Shown here one piece after another: positions 40,941 to 53,954 of a DNA stretch of 64,000 nt. The notes under the pieces were generated by a model, which ran no database searches, had not been told where the DNA came from, and saw nothing but the letters and a program-made list of their open reading frames with translations. The stretch is from Chrysoperla carnea (taxonomy: Eukaryota > Arthropoda > Insecta > Neuroptera > Chrysopidae). The stretch is taken from assembly GCF_905475395.1 (NCBI RefSeq), contig NC_058341.1:31263501-31327500 (forward strand). Direction: 5' to 3'. Made by a program: the position numbers and the translations under genes. Position 1 is the stretch's first letter. The number at the start of each line of letters is the position of its first letter.

Positions 40941-42187
40941 TTTTGGAATTTTTTTAAGGGGTACCCCTTTATAAAAATCGAAAAAATCGAAAAAAAAATG
41001 TTGGCTCCGATTTCGATAAAACTCTGTTTATAAGGTAATTTTGACCCATAATTTACAAAAATCGTATTTATATAACGATTAGGAAACTAGTTTCGGAGAT
41101 ATCGAGCCCAAATATGGGATAATGGGTGATATTTCAAAAACTATGCTTCCAATCATCAAATGAATACGATATTTGAATTTTTTGGGTCAAAATTACCTTA
41201 TATACTAAGTTTTATCCAAATCAGAAACCATAAATTTTTTTCGAATTTTTGGAATTTTTTTAAAGGGGTACCCCTTTACAAAAATCGAAAAAATCGAAAA
41301 AAAAATGTTGGCTCCGATTTCGATAAAACTCTGTTTATAAGGTAATTTTGACCCATAATTTACAAAAATCGTATTTATATAACGATTAGGAAACTAGTTT
41401 CGGAGATATCGAGCCAAAATATGGGATAATGGGTGATATTTCAAAAACTATGCTTCCAATCATCAAATGAATACGATTTTTGAATTTTTTGGGTCAAAAT
41501 TACCTTATATACTAAGTTTTATCCAAATCAGAAACCATAAATTTTTTTCGAATTTTTGGAATTTTTTTAAGGGGTACCCCTTTACAAAAATCGAAAAAAT
41601 CGAAAAAAAAAATGTTGGCTCCGATTTCGATAAAACTCTGTTTATAAGGTAATTTTGACCCATAATTTACAAAAATCGTATTTATATAACGATTAGGAAA
41701 CTAGTTTCGGAGATATCGAGCCAAAATATGGGATAATGGGTGATATTTCAAAAACTATGCTTCCAATCATCAAATGAATACGATTTTTGAATTTTTTGGG
41801 TCAAATTTACCTTATATACTAAGTTTTATCCAAATCAGAAACCATAAATTTTTTTCGATTTTTTGGAATTTTTTTAAGGGGTACCCCTTTACAAAAATCG
41901 AAAAAATCGAAAAAAAAATGTTGGCTCCGATTTCGATAAAACTCTGTTTATAAGGTAATTTTGACCCATAATTTACAAAAATCGTATTTATATAACGATT
42001 AGGAAACTAGTTTCGGAGATATCGAGCCAAAATATGGGATAATGGGTGATATTTCAAAAACTATGCTTCCAATCATCAAATGAATACGATTTTTGAATTT
42101 TTTGGGTCAAATTTACCTTATATACTAAGTTTTATCCAAATCAGAAACCATAAATTTTTTTCGATTTTTTGGAATTTTTTTAAGGGG
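40941..42187. repeat. 306/307-bp tandem array, four units
   Basis: The palindromic core GGGGTACCCC recurs at 40958, 41265, 41571 and 41878, and a fifth unit breaks off at 42184 after GGGG, giving periods of 307, 306, 307 and 306. Units are nearly identical; the first differs most (GAGCCCAAAT for GAGCCAAAAT, GATATTTGAA for GATTTTTGAA). Each unit carries the core within AAGGGGTACCCCTT, two TCGAAAAAA runs, and CTAGTTTCGGAGATATCGAG. Short open frames recur once per unit and are by-products of the repeat. Near-identity implies recent expansion or homogenisation. Confidence 0.95.
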
Positions 42188-42812
42188 TTTGAATCCGAAA
42201 ATCAATTTTTAGTTGTGTTTTCATTTGACATTCGATAAGTCTATAGGGATGCAATAAACCCAGGTAATTAATAATGGACGCGTGCCCTAAAATTAGAGAA
42301 AAACAGTTTTTCTGGTTAAAAAATGAAGTAAATGTTAAACATTTCAATTTAATTTTATTCAATCAGAGAGATTTAACATGTCAATGCATTCATTTCTTCT
42401 ACTATTTATAATATGAATTATAAATAAAAGAATATACATAGTCTTTGTGGATCCAAGCTGTTCTGTACCTTCTTTAAAAAAATGTACCTATCATAATAAT
42501 TTGTCATTATATCAATTAGTGACTACTTTTCATTTTAAATGTTTAAAATAAATTATCTTTTAGTGATTCAATGAAAGGAAATAAAAAATTAAATAAATCT
42601 AAGTACCTATCTCTGGCTTCTTTAATAGATATGGACAGTTAGTTCAACTCTTTTTTAAATGACATAAATATATCATTACACATTTAAAGAAAAAAAATGT
42701 TGTTCTTTAAGTGTTCAACGAACTGATTGTGCTGATAACAAAATATTTGAAACTATATTTTAGATTTCATCTAAATAAAACTATTTATGTCGTTTTAATA
42801 AATATGTCTTAG

Positions 42813-43060
42813 TATACAGTGATTAGGGAAAAAGTTAGGCAGCTCTTAAGCTACATTGAAACAGTTCAAAATCTATGTGAGTTAACGGATAAAATTTATG
42901 TGATTCAAGGGGATTATAATACGGATCGTGCAACGACAATATCACTCATACAGTCCCTTAATCACAAGCAAGAGGTGACGAAGTACCTTTTTTAAAATTG
43001 AAACAAGGGCCAAGTGATGGCTCATCTGAAAGGTTTTTAAGAAGGTACAACGAATTTTGA
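42813..43060 (+). pseudogene. Coding-like remnant with a frame change, unknown
   Basis: The first frame runs 42813-42995, is preceded by an AG that could be an acceptor, and contains VRQLLSYIETVQNLCELTDK and IYVIQGDYNTDRATTISLIQ before stopping at TAA. A second frame, shifted by two, runs 42995-43060 and contains KLKQGPSDGSSERFLRRYNE before TGA. Both look protein-like and abut exactly where the first stops, in a run of T and A, which is the usual signature of an indel in a decaying gene. I do not recognise the parent protein. An origin in a mobile or viral element is possible but not shown. Confidence 0.4.
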
Positions 43061-43867
43061 AAAAATTCGTTACAATTTTTTCTCGAGGGCAAATTTTGAT
43101 TTAAAATCAGTCGGTTTTAGTGTTTTTTTGTTACGTTAAGCGCAAGAAAATTACAAGCACATTAGAGGGGGTTTAGAGTAAATAAATAACGTAGGCGGAG
43201 ATTTTATGATAATTTTTAAGTCCCTGAAAAAAAATCGTGGCCAATTTTTTTGAAATCTTTTGTATTCGTCGTTAAAGTTTCATTAAAATTAGCCCACACT
43301 TGATCCTCCGTTCCATTTCGAAGTCTCCAATTTTTTTTCTCTTGTCATATATAGTAACAGAAAACAATTGAAGGGGACATTAAAATGAGGGAACTCGCTT
43401 TTCACTCTTTCTTATCTTTCCACTCTCTATAATTCCTGAGTTAGAGAAGATAGGGTATTACAACATGATTAAGAAGTGAAATCGGTATCAACGCAAACAT
43501 TAATAAGTAGTTTAACGTTCAGTGGCGTAGCCCCTTTTTTCGTACAGATGTGAGTTCTATACCGCTGATATGGTGATTTCTACGTCCCAGTACACATTAT
43601 TTAAATAAAAATAATTATTATTAATATTTTACCATCGCGATCGTATAGTAGGTACCCAAGTAATTAACATAAGTTAAAATAAACATCTCTATCTTGTTCG
43701 TGATAAACATTCATAATTTCTATTAATATATTAAGTGCAATATTTTTAATTTTTATCTACACAGCATGAGTATTTTATATTTAATTTTAATAAAAAATAA
43801 TAATAAGATTTTAAGTATGATAAAAATATTGTTATGGATCACCTTTGTAATCATAGAATTACTTGTA

Positions 43868-44060
43868 TTTAACACCCGACGCAAAAATAAAGGTATTATA
43901 AGCTTGACCGCTATTTGTGTGTACTGTGTGTGTATGCTTCTGCCTGTCTGTGGCACCGTAGCTGCTAAACGAATGAACTGATTTTGATTTTATTTAATTA
44001 TCTGAAAAGTAATTTATTGAAGAGTGTTCTTAACTATGAAAGAAAATTGGTTCAGCTTGG
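43868..44060 (+). repeat. Dispersed family 2, copy 3
   Basis: A more diverged copy: AAAGGTATTATAAGCTTGAC, CTGCCTGTCTGTGGCACCGT, AGCTGCTAAACGAATGAACT, AAAAGTAATTTATTGAAGAG. The overlapping frames at 43753-43956 and 43766-43981 partly lie in it and are not genes. Confidence 0.65.
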
Positions 44061-46208
44061 AGAGAGTCGAAAGAAAAAACCGCATTAAAACAACCAAAGA
44101 AGTAAGATACTACAATTTTTACTTTTTTGAACAAATTGAGGGTGCTTGCACAGAAAAAAAAACAGGTTTATTCGATAATAGATTTTCGAAATAACATTTT
44201 GGCATCAACATGGACTATTTTAGTCGAACGTATAAACTACAGACAATTTTTACAACAAACGTTGGGCTTAAATATTTTTCCAAACTTTTAAACGAGAGGA
44301 TTTTAATTCCTTGATATCCATGGTAATCTTAATGTTACCGTGAGCTGCGGTTTCTGACAAAATATAGATAAATACATGAGTTGTATCTCCAAAAACAGTA
44401 AACATTGTTTGTTTGAAATATTTTTTTCGTTAATCGAGAATATTAGGCAATAATTGGTTGTAACAATCTAACTATACTAACTAAAAGAAATAATTTTTCA
44501 TTCAATTTTTGATACTAGTAATAGATAGATGGAAACTTTAACTAAGACCAGTGATGAAGAGAAAAAATGAGAAAAAAATAGGACCAAATTTCTAAATTAA
44601 AGTATTTTTCAATCTCATACCAGTAACTAGTACGAGGTGACTGTAAGATGATTCTGAAAGGTAAGGTCAAATTCAAGGTGCTTAAAAGGTGCTCCTTTTA
44701 GACCCCAACATTTACTATGAAAATTTTGTCTGGATTTTAAGCTATACTACAAGATTGTTCATTTAAAATGGACAAACTGTAAGTATAAATATTTTTGATG
44801 GAATATAAGATTCCAATTAACTGAAGTAAGAGTAAAACTGTTGAAAATAAAAGACTGTTTACGAATGTTTCAGACTCTAGAAAAACGACACTTCATAGAA
44901 AACTGTAAGAAGAGAATGATGGCAAAATTATAAGGTTTCTAAATCTCAACACTCTCAAAAATGCTGTACAAATTAATTTACACATGTATGTAAACATAAT
45001 TAATTCAGTTGTTATATTTAACGTTTATAAATTAGTCGTTCTGAAATATAAAAGGTAAAAAAAATTTATAAATTAATAATTTCAAAAAAGATTACAAACA
45101 TATATGAAACGGAGTGCGCTTCGTATAATATTTCGTCTTGCAGCTGACGTTTAGCAGCCGGTTATTTCTTTCAAATTGTCTGATCATCATCATCAGTTGT
45201 CCATCGTCCATTTTTATTTAGTGTAATGTCTTCTAACTACAAATTATTTTATTATTTTTTTCCGTTTGAATACATTTATAATATTTCTTTTACAGAGCAG
45301 TCCGCAAAAAAAAAATTATGTTAATAAGTATACGATTCATTGCATTCTTTTTTATGGATATATTTCGTTGTTTATTGTTGGTAGCATAGTTCAATACAAA
45401 CCTATATTTTTTAATTTTATCGCATTCTCTCAGTTGTTAATGGTATCAAGAGCCCTTAATCAAATAAATGTTAATAAAAATATTATTTAAAACAAATAGA
45501 TTTTTGTGATTCAGATAAAATAAGATTGGCCTCTGTTAAATAGTAGTTAGCAGATTACGCTCCTAAATTTCAAGATATATGTAGAAATAACACAATAGCA
45601 ATGTGTTTGTAATTCCTATTGCGAAACTTTAATTTTCTTGTCTGTATATCAGTAGAAAAATTACCACTTTCTCACGAATATAATATGAACATGTAATGTC
45701 GTTTTTTTGTTAATTTTACAGATTTAGTGCGATAAAATATTTGGTTAAAAAATTTGAAGTACCCAATATTGTACGAATGCCGCTCTAAAAGAAGTCAATT
45801 AATTTGTGTATAAAAATTCTAGCTAATGCTCTACTCAAGATATTATTCTAAATGTTTTACGACTCACTAGAATTCAGGGTTATTCAAACGTTCAGTAAAA
45901 AACGAAGAATGGATGTATTCAGCAAAAAGTTTACTCAAACTAATAACAACAAAAAACTAAATTTTGAAAATACAAATAGGGGAAGAGTGTAGTACCTGGA
46001 ATAAAAATTTACATTCGAGTGTTTTTTATAACCATGCATTAATATGCCACAATGGGGAACACTTTTGGTCCAGAATAGTTTTGATTTTTTGATAACTTAC
46101 TGTCGATAAAAACGTGAGAACTTTACTACATTATATGTGAGGCATGCTACAATATCATATATGTCATGGCCTACTCCATAATGTACCTATATTACCCCAC
46201 ACCAATTG

Positions 46209-46330
46209 TATACTCAATGTCAGAAAAAATGCTCGTTTTAAAACATTCTAAGTGTTACTATTATAACACAACATATGATGAGTACGCTTAGAATGTTTTA
46301 ACTGTGGCATTTTTTCTGACAGTGAGATAC
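46209..46330. mobile_element. Compact fold-back MITE (about 120 bp)
   Basis: Two arms of about 50 bases (46209-46258 and 46281-46330) are near-perfect inverted repeats sharing TGTCAGAAAAAATGC and TAAAACATTCTAAG, separated by some 22 bases. GTATA on the left and the reverse complement of GATACC on the right suggest a TA target site. Confidence 0.65.
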
Positions 46331-49300
46331 CTTACGGCAGTCTTTTCAATATGCAATAATTACAGTTCACTTTAGTTTATTTGAAAATTCTCATCTTGAG
46401 CATAAAAATCCATCATTTCAATACAAATGCTGTCCAGTAAGTGACAATATCTATCAAAAAACGACTACAGACGATCGAAGATACATATGACCCTAGGTAT
46501 TATATCTTACCCTACAATATTTATTAAGAAGGTAGGTAGGTATAAAAAAATAAGGGATCAGCATTATATTACAAACACCACATTAAAGTTGAACATGAAA
46601 TTATCTAAAATGTACTAAATTATCCCTAACATATAATTATCATTAAAATGCCGACTGTCTATAATTAATCAAGCAACAATTTTTTGATAGTTTTTGGTGA
46701 ACAAAATAAATGGATTTTTGGACTTCTAGAAAATTTGATGTTTAATCGAAAATATTAATTAGTCAATGGACATTTTTTCTTCATATAATAATTTAAGCTA
46801 TAAATTTTGCTAGACCTATTTTAGAAATCTCAAACAGATATGGATAAGAGACACACGTCATTTTGAAATTTTGGATTTTTATTCTTGAATGTTGAAACTA
46901 ACCCAATAACGAATTAATCAAAATTTGTGAATCTATTATTTTCACAAATGAGAAGTAAGTCTTAAGAAAAGTTAATATCTGTTATATTTTAAATCTTCAA
47001 ATTTAGAAAAGAATTTATTCAGGATAAACTATCACATAACCAATGTAAGAATACGACTTATAAAAGCCAATTTTCCCTCCATTTCTTTCACATACCTTCA
47101 ATTATTTGATAAAAAAATAATATCTATAAATTAAAACATTTCATATCCACCCACCTCATAAAAGTGCCTTTAACTATATTTAAAAAATATACATAAAATA
47201 AAATATAATAAAATTTACATAGACAAAAATGTGTTATTAAAATTATTCCGAAAAAACTTATATTTTATAGTTTAGAACCCCTACATAAAAAAAGCATCAA
47301 TTATGTATTGACTGCAGGTATTATAATACTAGCCAATAAACCGATCTTTAGTTGCATGTTCCACACAATAACCCCATAAATAAAAGACAACTAATACTTA
47401 CTGAATGCTCCGTAAAAACTTGCCAATACTTTGTGAAAAATTTTCTCTTATAGTTTGTTATGAGCTGTAAAGAAACCCACAGTTTTGAAAGAAATTTCAC
47501 TTATAATAAATAATTGATTATTCTTAGAGGTAGCTAATTTATCTTAATATAATACTAGCCTTAACAAATCCCATCTTTCTAGCAAGTATAGAACAAAAAA
47601 TTATTACTTTTGGTTGGTTTTACGCGCGCTCCCTTTCCAATTAACAATCAAGCACTTAAAATGCAACTAGGCCAAAAAATTATGCGAGATGTTGTTGAAT
47701 AAGCTTTACAGTATAAGTAAAAATTTTATACATATAAAAAATCTGATTTTTTTCATAAACTTTTTGAGGGATGAAAATCGTACTCGAAAACTGAAAGATT
47801 TAGAGAAAAATGTCTAAGAACATTTTTTTTTAAATTTGACCCCAATGGTATGCTAAACAATATCAAATCGGATTCAACAATGTCCTATCGGACTACCCAC
47901 CGGCAACTTGCACCTTTACGTTCTGGATCATTTTTGAAACGTGATCCTGCTTAGAACAGCTTAGAACAGTGACGATCAAAAGAGCTGGTCACGAAGATCA
48001 AATAGTACCCGATTTTTAAGGAGCATCCATATAATGCGACAATCTGTTTAATGAACCATCTAAAAGTAATAGGGCAAATGTTTTTTACATAACGCTATGA
48101 TAATTGTACCTACATTTATGGCCTATGTAAGATAGTTTTTTGATATAAAATAATATACACATTTTTGATAAGAGGGCAGGTCCAATAATAAAAGATCATC
48201 CGTAAAGCATGTGTGTGGTAGAGACACACGTACCAAAAATGCACAATTAAAAGAAATATATATATATATGAAAAAAAAAAAAAAAAAAAAAAACATCAGG
48301 CAAATGGAAGAATTTATGATATTGACTTAATTTGAAAAATAAATTTAAATTCGCTTTTTAATAATTATAAGGTTCATTTTAAGTGTTTTGTTTTTAAGGG
48401 GTTTTTAACAATTTATCATTCGTTGCTTGCTTATAATCGAAACATATTTTTCGATATCGTTTTTTAAAAGCAACGTGTAATTTAAATATATTTGAAACAA
48501 TAATATACTATTAGATTGAAAAAAAATAAATTGAAAAAGCAAAGTATTTGAAAGTGTGTTTCTAGTCAGGGAGATCCGTGAGAAATGGCTTCTTCGAGAA
48601 TTTAATACTAATTATGAATTTCGTCCTATCTGCCGTTTTTCATTAAGACTCAATACCATAATCCCAATCAAGGAGAGATAAAAGCCACCAAAATTATAGG
48701 TAGTAAGAATATATTGGTCTTATAACCTTTTACTTTAATGATAATGCTATTTAAATATTTGTTTAGGTCCTGTAATTCTCCGAAAGGAATACTCATACAC
48801 TCGAATGAAACATTTTTAAAACAGGTGTTTGTGAATTCCAAAATTTTAATGTATTTTATTGGAAAACTACCACTTTCGATTTGATAGATGTAACAAATAA
48901 GGAAAACTTTTCCAAATTTAAGAAAATTATATTTCATAATTTATTTGGTACAAAAAATTATACAAATAAAAAAATAAAATCTCAGATATAACGCAAACAC
49001 ACTTAATATTCCGGATTTCATTTCTTTGCTTGAGGTGGTGGTGGAAAAGAATCCAATTTATTTGATAAATTAGGTTGATTCATTTGTTCAACATCGATCA
49101 AATATTTTGTATGTCACTGAATGATAACCATAATATTTTTCAAATAAAAACTATATTTAAATGCACATCTCATTTTAGAGGTACGTGAAAAAATTCTAAC
49201 CTTATAATAAATAGTCAAAATAATTTACTTAATCAGAAAGTTATGGGCCTGGCATATAATACTGCATGTTCACAGTTTGACATTGTTTTATTGATTTATA

Positions 49301-51391
49301 ATAAATAACAAATTGAATATGTATTAGAAACATTTTAAATGCTGTTATCACAAACATTATCTATTTTAACACTATGTTATTTCATTCAGCATGAAATTAA
49401 TTATTTGCTAGTTTAGAATTGCGATAGTGTTGTAACTTTTCAAAAATTTTATTGTACAACAATTGTAGAATGAAAATAAATAACTATTTACCGTCGATAA
49501 ATAAATAATGTTGGTTTTCAAGAGGTACAACTTTAAAATATTTTAAACAAAGATTCAAAAAACATTAATAGCAAATTAAAAAGTAGGCTGCAGAAATTTT
49601 GGATTTAGGACCGTTATAACATCTAATAAGGCAATTATCTTCCTTTACTTAAAATAATTAACAAAGTCAATACGAACTTAACTATTTTTGATAAGTAATT
49701 TACCCTTTGGCGCTTCGTGTCGACCCTTCGTAGTTCCTAAAATAACGGGTTTGGTTCTCGCCGTTACAATTCAAATTGATTTGAATAGTTTGATGGCTAT
49801 TGTGCATACTTACTTTACACAGCGATAATGAGAGTAATTTACAAAGGGTCGGGAAAATGAGCCTTGTGCTTACGAATGTGTATCAGCACTGCAAAACGAA
49901 CCTTTACGAAATCTAGGTGCTTCATGGTAAAGTGAAAATCATCATTTTGAACTTGTATAAGATATGTTACGTTAGGTTATAATGGCTGTCCACGAGGGAG
50001 ACACTTTAGCCATGGGTCCATTCTTGTATACAAAAATTATTTGCAATTTTTTTACATAATAAAACACTTTCGGGCAATATAATTTGAGGCAACCTATCCC
50101 TTTCTTTTGAAGCAACTTTCGTTTTATGGGGGATTTGTTCTGGAAGAACGATCACGTAGCCGTTAGTATTATTGCATTTTTTACTATAACGAGACTTCAC
50201 TAATTGATTAACAACAAATCTTTATACGTTTTATAATTAGAAAGTACTTACAATATATATGTTATAAATATATTGATTACTTACAACTGAGTAATAAATA
50301 TAAAACAACATTATAAATATATTGATTGATTGTATATTAATAATATAAAAAAAAATTCAATATGTGTAACATATTTTATAATACATTCATTATAGTTTGT
50401 TACTAATAATATTTTATTATAAATGAATATATTACTTATGTACACAGTAAATATAATTAAATACATATTTTATAAATCTCTCACTCAGCAAGCAAATAAT
50501 GATAATTCATTATTAATTAGCAAAACATTGTATTTGTGGGTGTTTTTATTTTTTATAGTTTTAAATATTATTTATATATAGATGTCTACGGAGTGTTTGG
50601 GAAGAATTGGGCAAAAATATTGAATACAATCTATAGATATACATACAACATATAATCAAGCTCTCAATTTCCAACAATTTTACGAGGGGAAGTGTTCCAG
50701 TGTTCAATTGGCTGAGTAAACTCAAAAGTTTTTGAAAATAGTATTAAAAAATAACTATAAATCAATGTTAAAAAAATTTCAGATGAACTGTTTAAAATGA
50801 GACATCTAGTATACAAAAAGTTCAAAATAGTTGTCTGTCACTCATTCTCGTATGTGTGCGTGAATCACATTGGATTCTAGGTACTTGAAATAAACAATAT
50901 TTCGATTTCGACATTTTTAGCGAATATTATTCGACTATAATTTTTTGGACATTAAATGACTCAGCAGCTCAGTTAATAGCTCACCTACAAAATAATGTAC
51001 GATTGATTTAATATTTTATTTCATACAATTTATTGCATAGTATTGATGTATTGAAACCCTATTGATATTATTTATAATTTTATCCATTTGCATCGTGTGC
51101 TTTTAATCAATATAAATTTGTCAGTATATTAATTTTTACCTTATATGAATTATTTAAATTTATGTGATGAATTTTGCTCTATTTAAATTTGTATAAACGT
51201 TATTTTTTATTCGAACTGCGTAAAAAAGTGAAAGGCGTTTATTCGATGAAAGCATTTAATATGTAATATTAACGAAAAATAAAATTAAACAAGTGCGAAA
51301 CGCAAATGGGCATAATCAGTAATGGTTCTTGATTTAAAAAGAATAAACAAAGTTTCCTTATTAATTGAAATAGAAGTTTTCATCTTCATTT
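46331..51391. other. AT-rich non-coding stretch
   Basis: It contains the A23 tract at 48271 and a small CTTAGAACAG duplication near 47950. Minus-strand frames at 48668-48937 and 50006-50200 have no recognisable domain. Confidence 0.45.
48256..48293. repeat. (AT)n followed by A23
   Basis: A short AT alternation is followed by 23 consecutive A (48271-48293). It could be the tail of a retroposed copy to its left, but I identify no body. Confidence 0.8.
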
Positions 51392-51501
51392 AAAAAAAAA
51401 AAAAACTGGATTTACGACAGAAGGGTGACACACTGGATTTTGACCTGACGACATTTCACATTTGGAACGGAAACCATAACCACTAGACCATCTGGTCGTT
51501 G
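51392..51501 (-). mobile_element. tRNA-derived SINE-like element
   Basis: Read on the minus strand, GATGGTCTAGTGGTTATGG is a good pol III A box resembling tRNA-Glu/Gly types, and AGGTCAAAATCC about 40 bases on is a near B box. The unit ends in a run of 14 T (A14 at 51392-51405 on the plus strand), a strong pol III terminator. The anticodon arm and acceptor stem do not close into a working tRNA. Confidence 0.5.
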
Positions 51502-52185
51502 AGTTTACAATTAATATTTGAAGACAATATTAATAAAGTTATAAATATAAGCTTATCGATATATTACCTTGGAGATCGTGGGTAGGATACTAGGATAAAA
51601 TTATTTAATTAATTAATTGTAATCGGACCTTAATAAGTAGGTATACAAATTTTGTAAATTAGTTAGTTACAAGGGAAGTCAATATAAGCATGTTAATAAT
51701 TTTGGCGATAATAATGTTTTAATTATTTTTAATATTAATAGAATTGTGGGTTTATAAGTGCTAACTTTGAGTGCCTATTTGATATTTGAAACGAGTGCAG
51801 ATAGCTCTACTAGTTTAACCTAAATTCCTAAATAAAGATTGTGGCTTTCACACCAACGGAATCCTAATAAATATAATATTTATTAGACAAATAAAAACAT
51901 GTTTTTCAATTTAACAATATTACATTTACTAATTAATATAAAATTGACTTTTGTTAAGACTTGTATCATAAATAAAGTAACATTTAACATGATACATATT
52001 TTAATTTAAAAGGTAATTAAGAACTAGGTGCGATGTAACTAATCATTTTTTTAATACGTGACGGAAACTTGTTGAGAAAACATCAATATATACATGGAAA
52101 ATTTTTTTTTCAATGTGTAGTTTCATTTTTTATTTGAAAGATAAGAGTTTCGATGAAAAAATGAAACCCAACAGAGAACCATTTT

Positions 52186-52186
<1 letters not shown>

Positions 52187-52217
<31 letters not shown>
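52187..52217. repeat. (GT)n microsatellite
   Basis: Fifteen and a half uninterrupted GT units. Confidence 0.95.
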
Positions 52218-52218
<1 letters not shown>

Positions 52219-52613
52219 ACTTGTCACAAACTATTTTATTCCAATCTACTGATCGCAAATTTGATATATATTTCACAATATAGTTAGTTTATTGTACCAC
52301 CAAAATACAGAATACAGTTTATTCTCTTAATCTACAGGATAATTTAATAATTTCTCACGGAAAAGTACACGAAGATTTTTTTGTTTGCAAAATTTATTCA
52401 CATCTTCATATTACACATTAAATTTTCAAATAAAAATCCTCTCAATCCAGTTGTTTACAAAGCCAAATAAATAAGACAGAATTCAATAATGGTAAGGATT
52501 GTTTTACACAGGTAAAATATATGTATGGTTTTCTATTTTTATAAAATAGGTATAATAGTCGTAGTTATTCATGAAGTACATCAGAAAAGATGGCTGTGAA
52601 ATATTTTATATTG

Positions 52614-52697
52614 ACTATTTTTACAGAAATTTGTAATTTATGGTAATGTCAAATGACTACTTTTACAGAAATCTGTAATTTATGGTAATGTCAAATG
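52614..52697. repeat. 42-bp tandem duplication
   Basis: Units 52614-52655 and 52656-52697 differ at two positions (ACTATTTTT/ACTACTTTT and AAATTTG/AAATCTG) and abut exactly, so the duplication is recent. Confidence 0.9.
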
Positions 52698-53954
52698 TCA
52701 AGCTAAATTAATTTTTAAATTTTTTTTTTATTTTATTGTTAATATATCTTTATAAATTATATCTCATGTACTAAACAAACATGCTTACTTTCGCATTTAT
52801 AATAAATAGAGATTAGCATTGAGCGAAGTTACACAAATAGTATTTTGCTAACCAATACAGGGTCAATCTCTGTTCTTTCGTAATGCTTATCATTTCATTC
52901 TTCCTACTTTGCGCACTTAAATAATTTAGCCAAGCATAGTGACTATAATCCATTGACCACACTCTCTAACATATTTATGGATTTTGCGTAAACGAATATC
53001 GTCGACCAAATGGTATCACCAAAGTCATTGTGATGTAAACATTAAAAATAATTTATCTATCGTTCTAAAAAACAATTGCCTAACGTTTTATTAACTAACA
53101 TGACGTAATCAAACTGTATTCATTATCTTTATGGCTGTTATTAAAAATATTTAATTTTTGCCTTGAAATACAATGAGTTTATATTTGATTCAGAAAATTT
53201 AGCCAGGAGCGGCGAAACGCTTGGTATTTATTTACTAAATTTGAAACTAATATTCGAAACGGTTAAAAATATCGATTTCGGTCGACAATATAAACAAACT
53301 TAGCCCGGAGAATAATCACTGCGTTTGGAGGTAGCGCAATAAAATTTCGCAAAGATGGTCACTGTACTCTCTTTCTCAAATACCGAGAGGGATCTTTACA
53401 AATATTTTTTTTAGTTTAGTTTATTGGCTACTAACATTGAAAATTTGGTTTACTTGATAAGAATGCGGAAATCTAGTTCATTTTAAAATTAAACAACAAC
53501 TTCCAATGATATCATCTGGAAATTGCCCCGGAATATCCACGTTTTACATATGTTTTTTGGTCACACATGCAACCATCGCAATTTTTTCATTTTTTTTGAT
53601 CAAAATTATCCCAGAAAATAATAGTCATTCAAACCGGAGCAGAGGCACTAAAATTTTATCGATTACAATTTATGCGACCTAATTACACTAATTAATCCAA
53701 AGACACTTAAATATAGTTGATTCTACCATGGAAAGGCTAGTTTCGGAGGTATCGATAAAGAAACTTATTCAATGATGTCACCCATCGAAACGTCCCTGAA
53801 TTGCTCTTATAATCCTACTTTTCATTAATTTCTTAATCAAATTTATTGCTACTCATACGGTTAAACTTATCTCTTAATGTAGTATATTTAAAAAATTCTA
53901 TGTAAAGCAATTTACGTCTATTTTAACTGATTTCAAATAAGCTAAGAGCTAATA

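Larger units (their letters stand above)
51502..53954. other. Upstream region of lipase copy 1
   Basis: It includes the GT microsatellite and the 42-bp duplication. The presumed promoter of copy 1 is within the last few hundred bases, which are plain AT-rich sequence with no motif I can assign. A TTCGGAGGTATCGA near 53743 resembles part of the 307-bp tandem unit. Confidence 0.4.

Noticed and set aside
41160..41652. Two almost identical 61-codon frames (41160-41345, 41467-41652)
   Set aside because: They are the same segment of successive tandem units, with a frame change between copies, and are explained by the repeat.
40941..42187. CRISPR-like regular repetition
   Set aside because: The whole 307-bp unit repeats without variable spacers; it is an ordinary tandem array in eukaryotic DNA.
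50006..50200. 64-codon minus-strand frame with mixed composition
   Set aside because: No family, no splice or promoter evidence; too short to call at this base composition.
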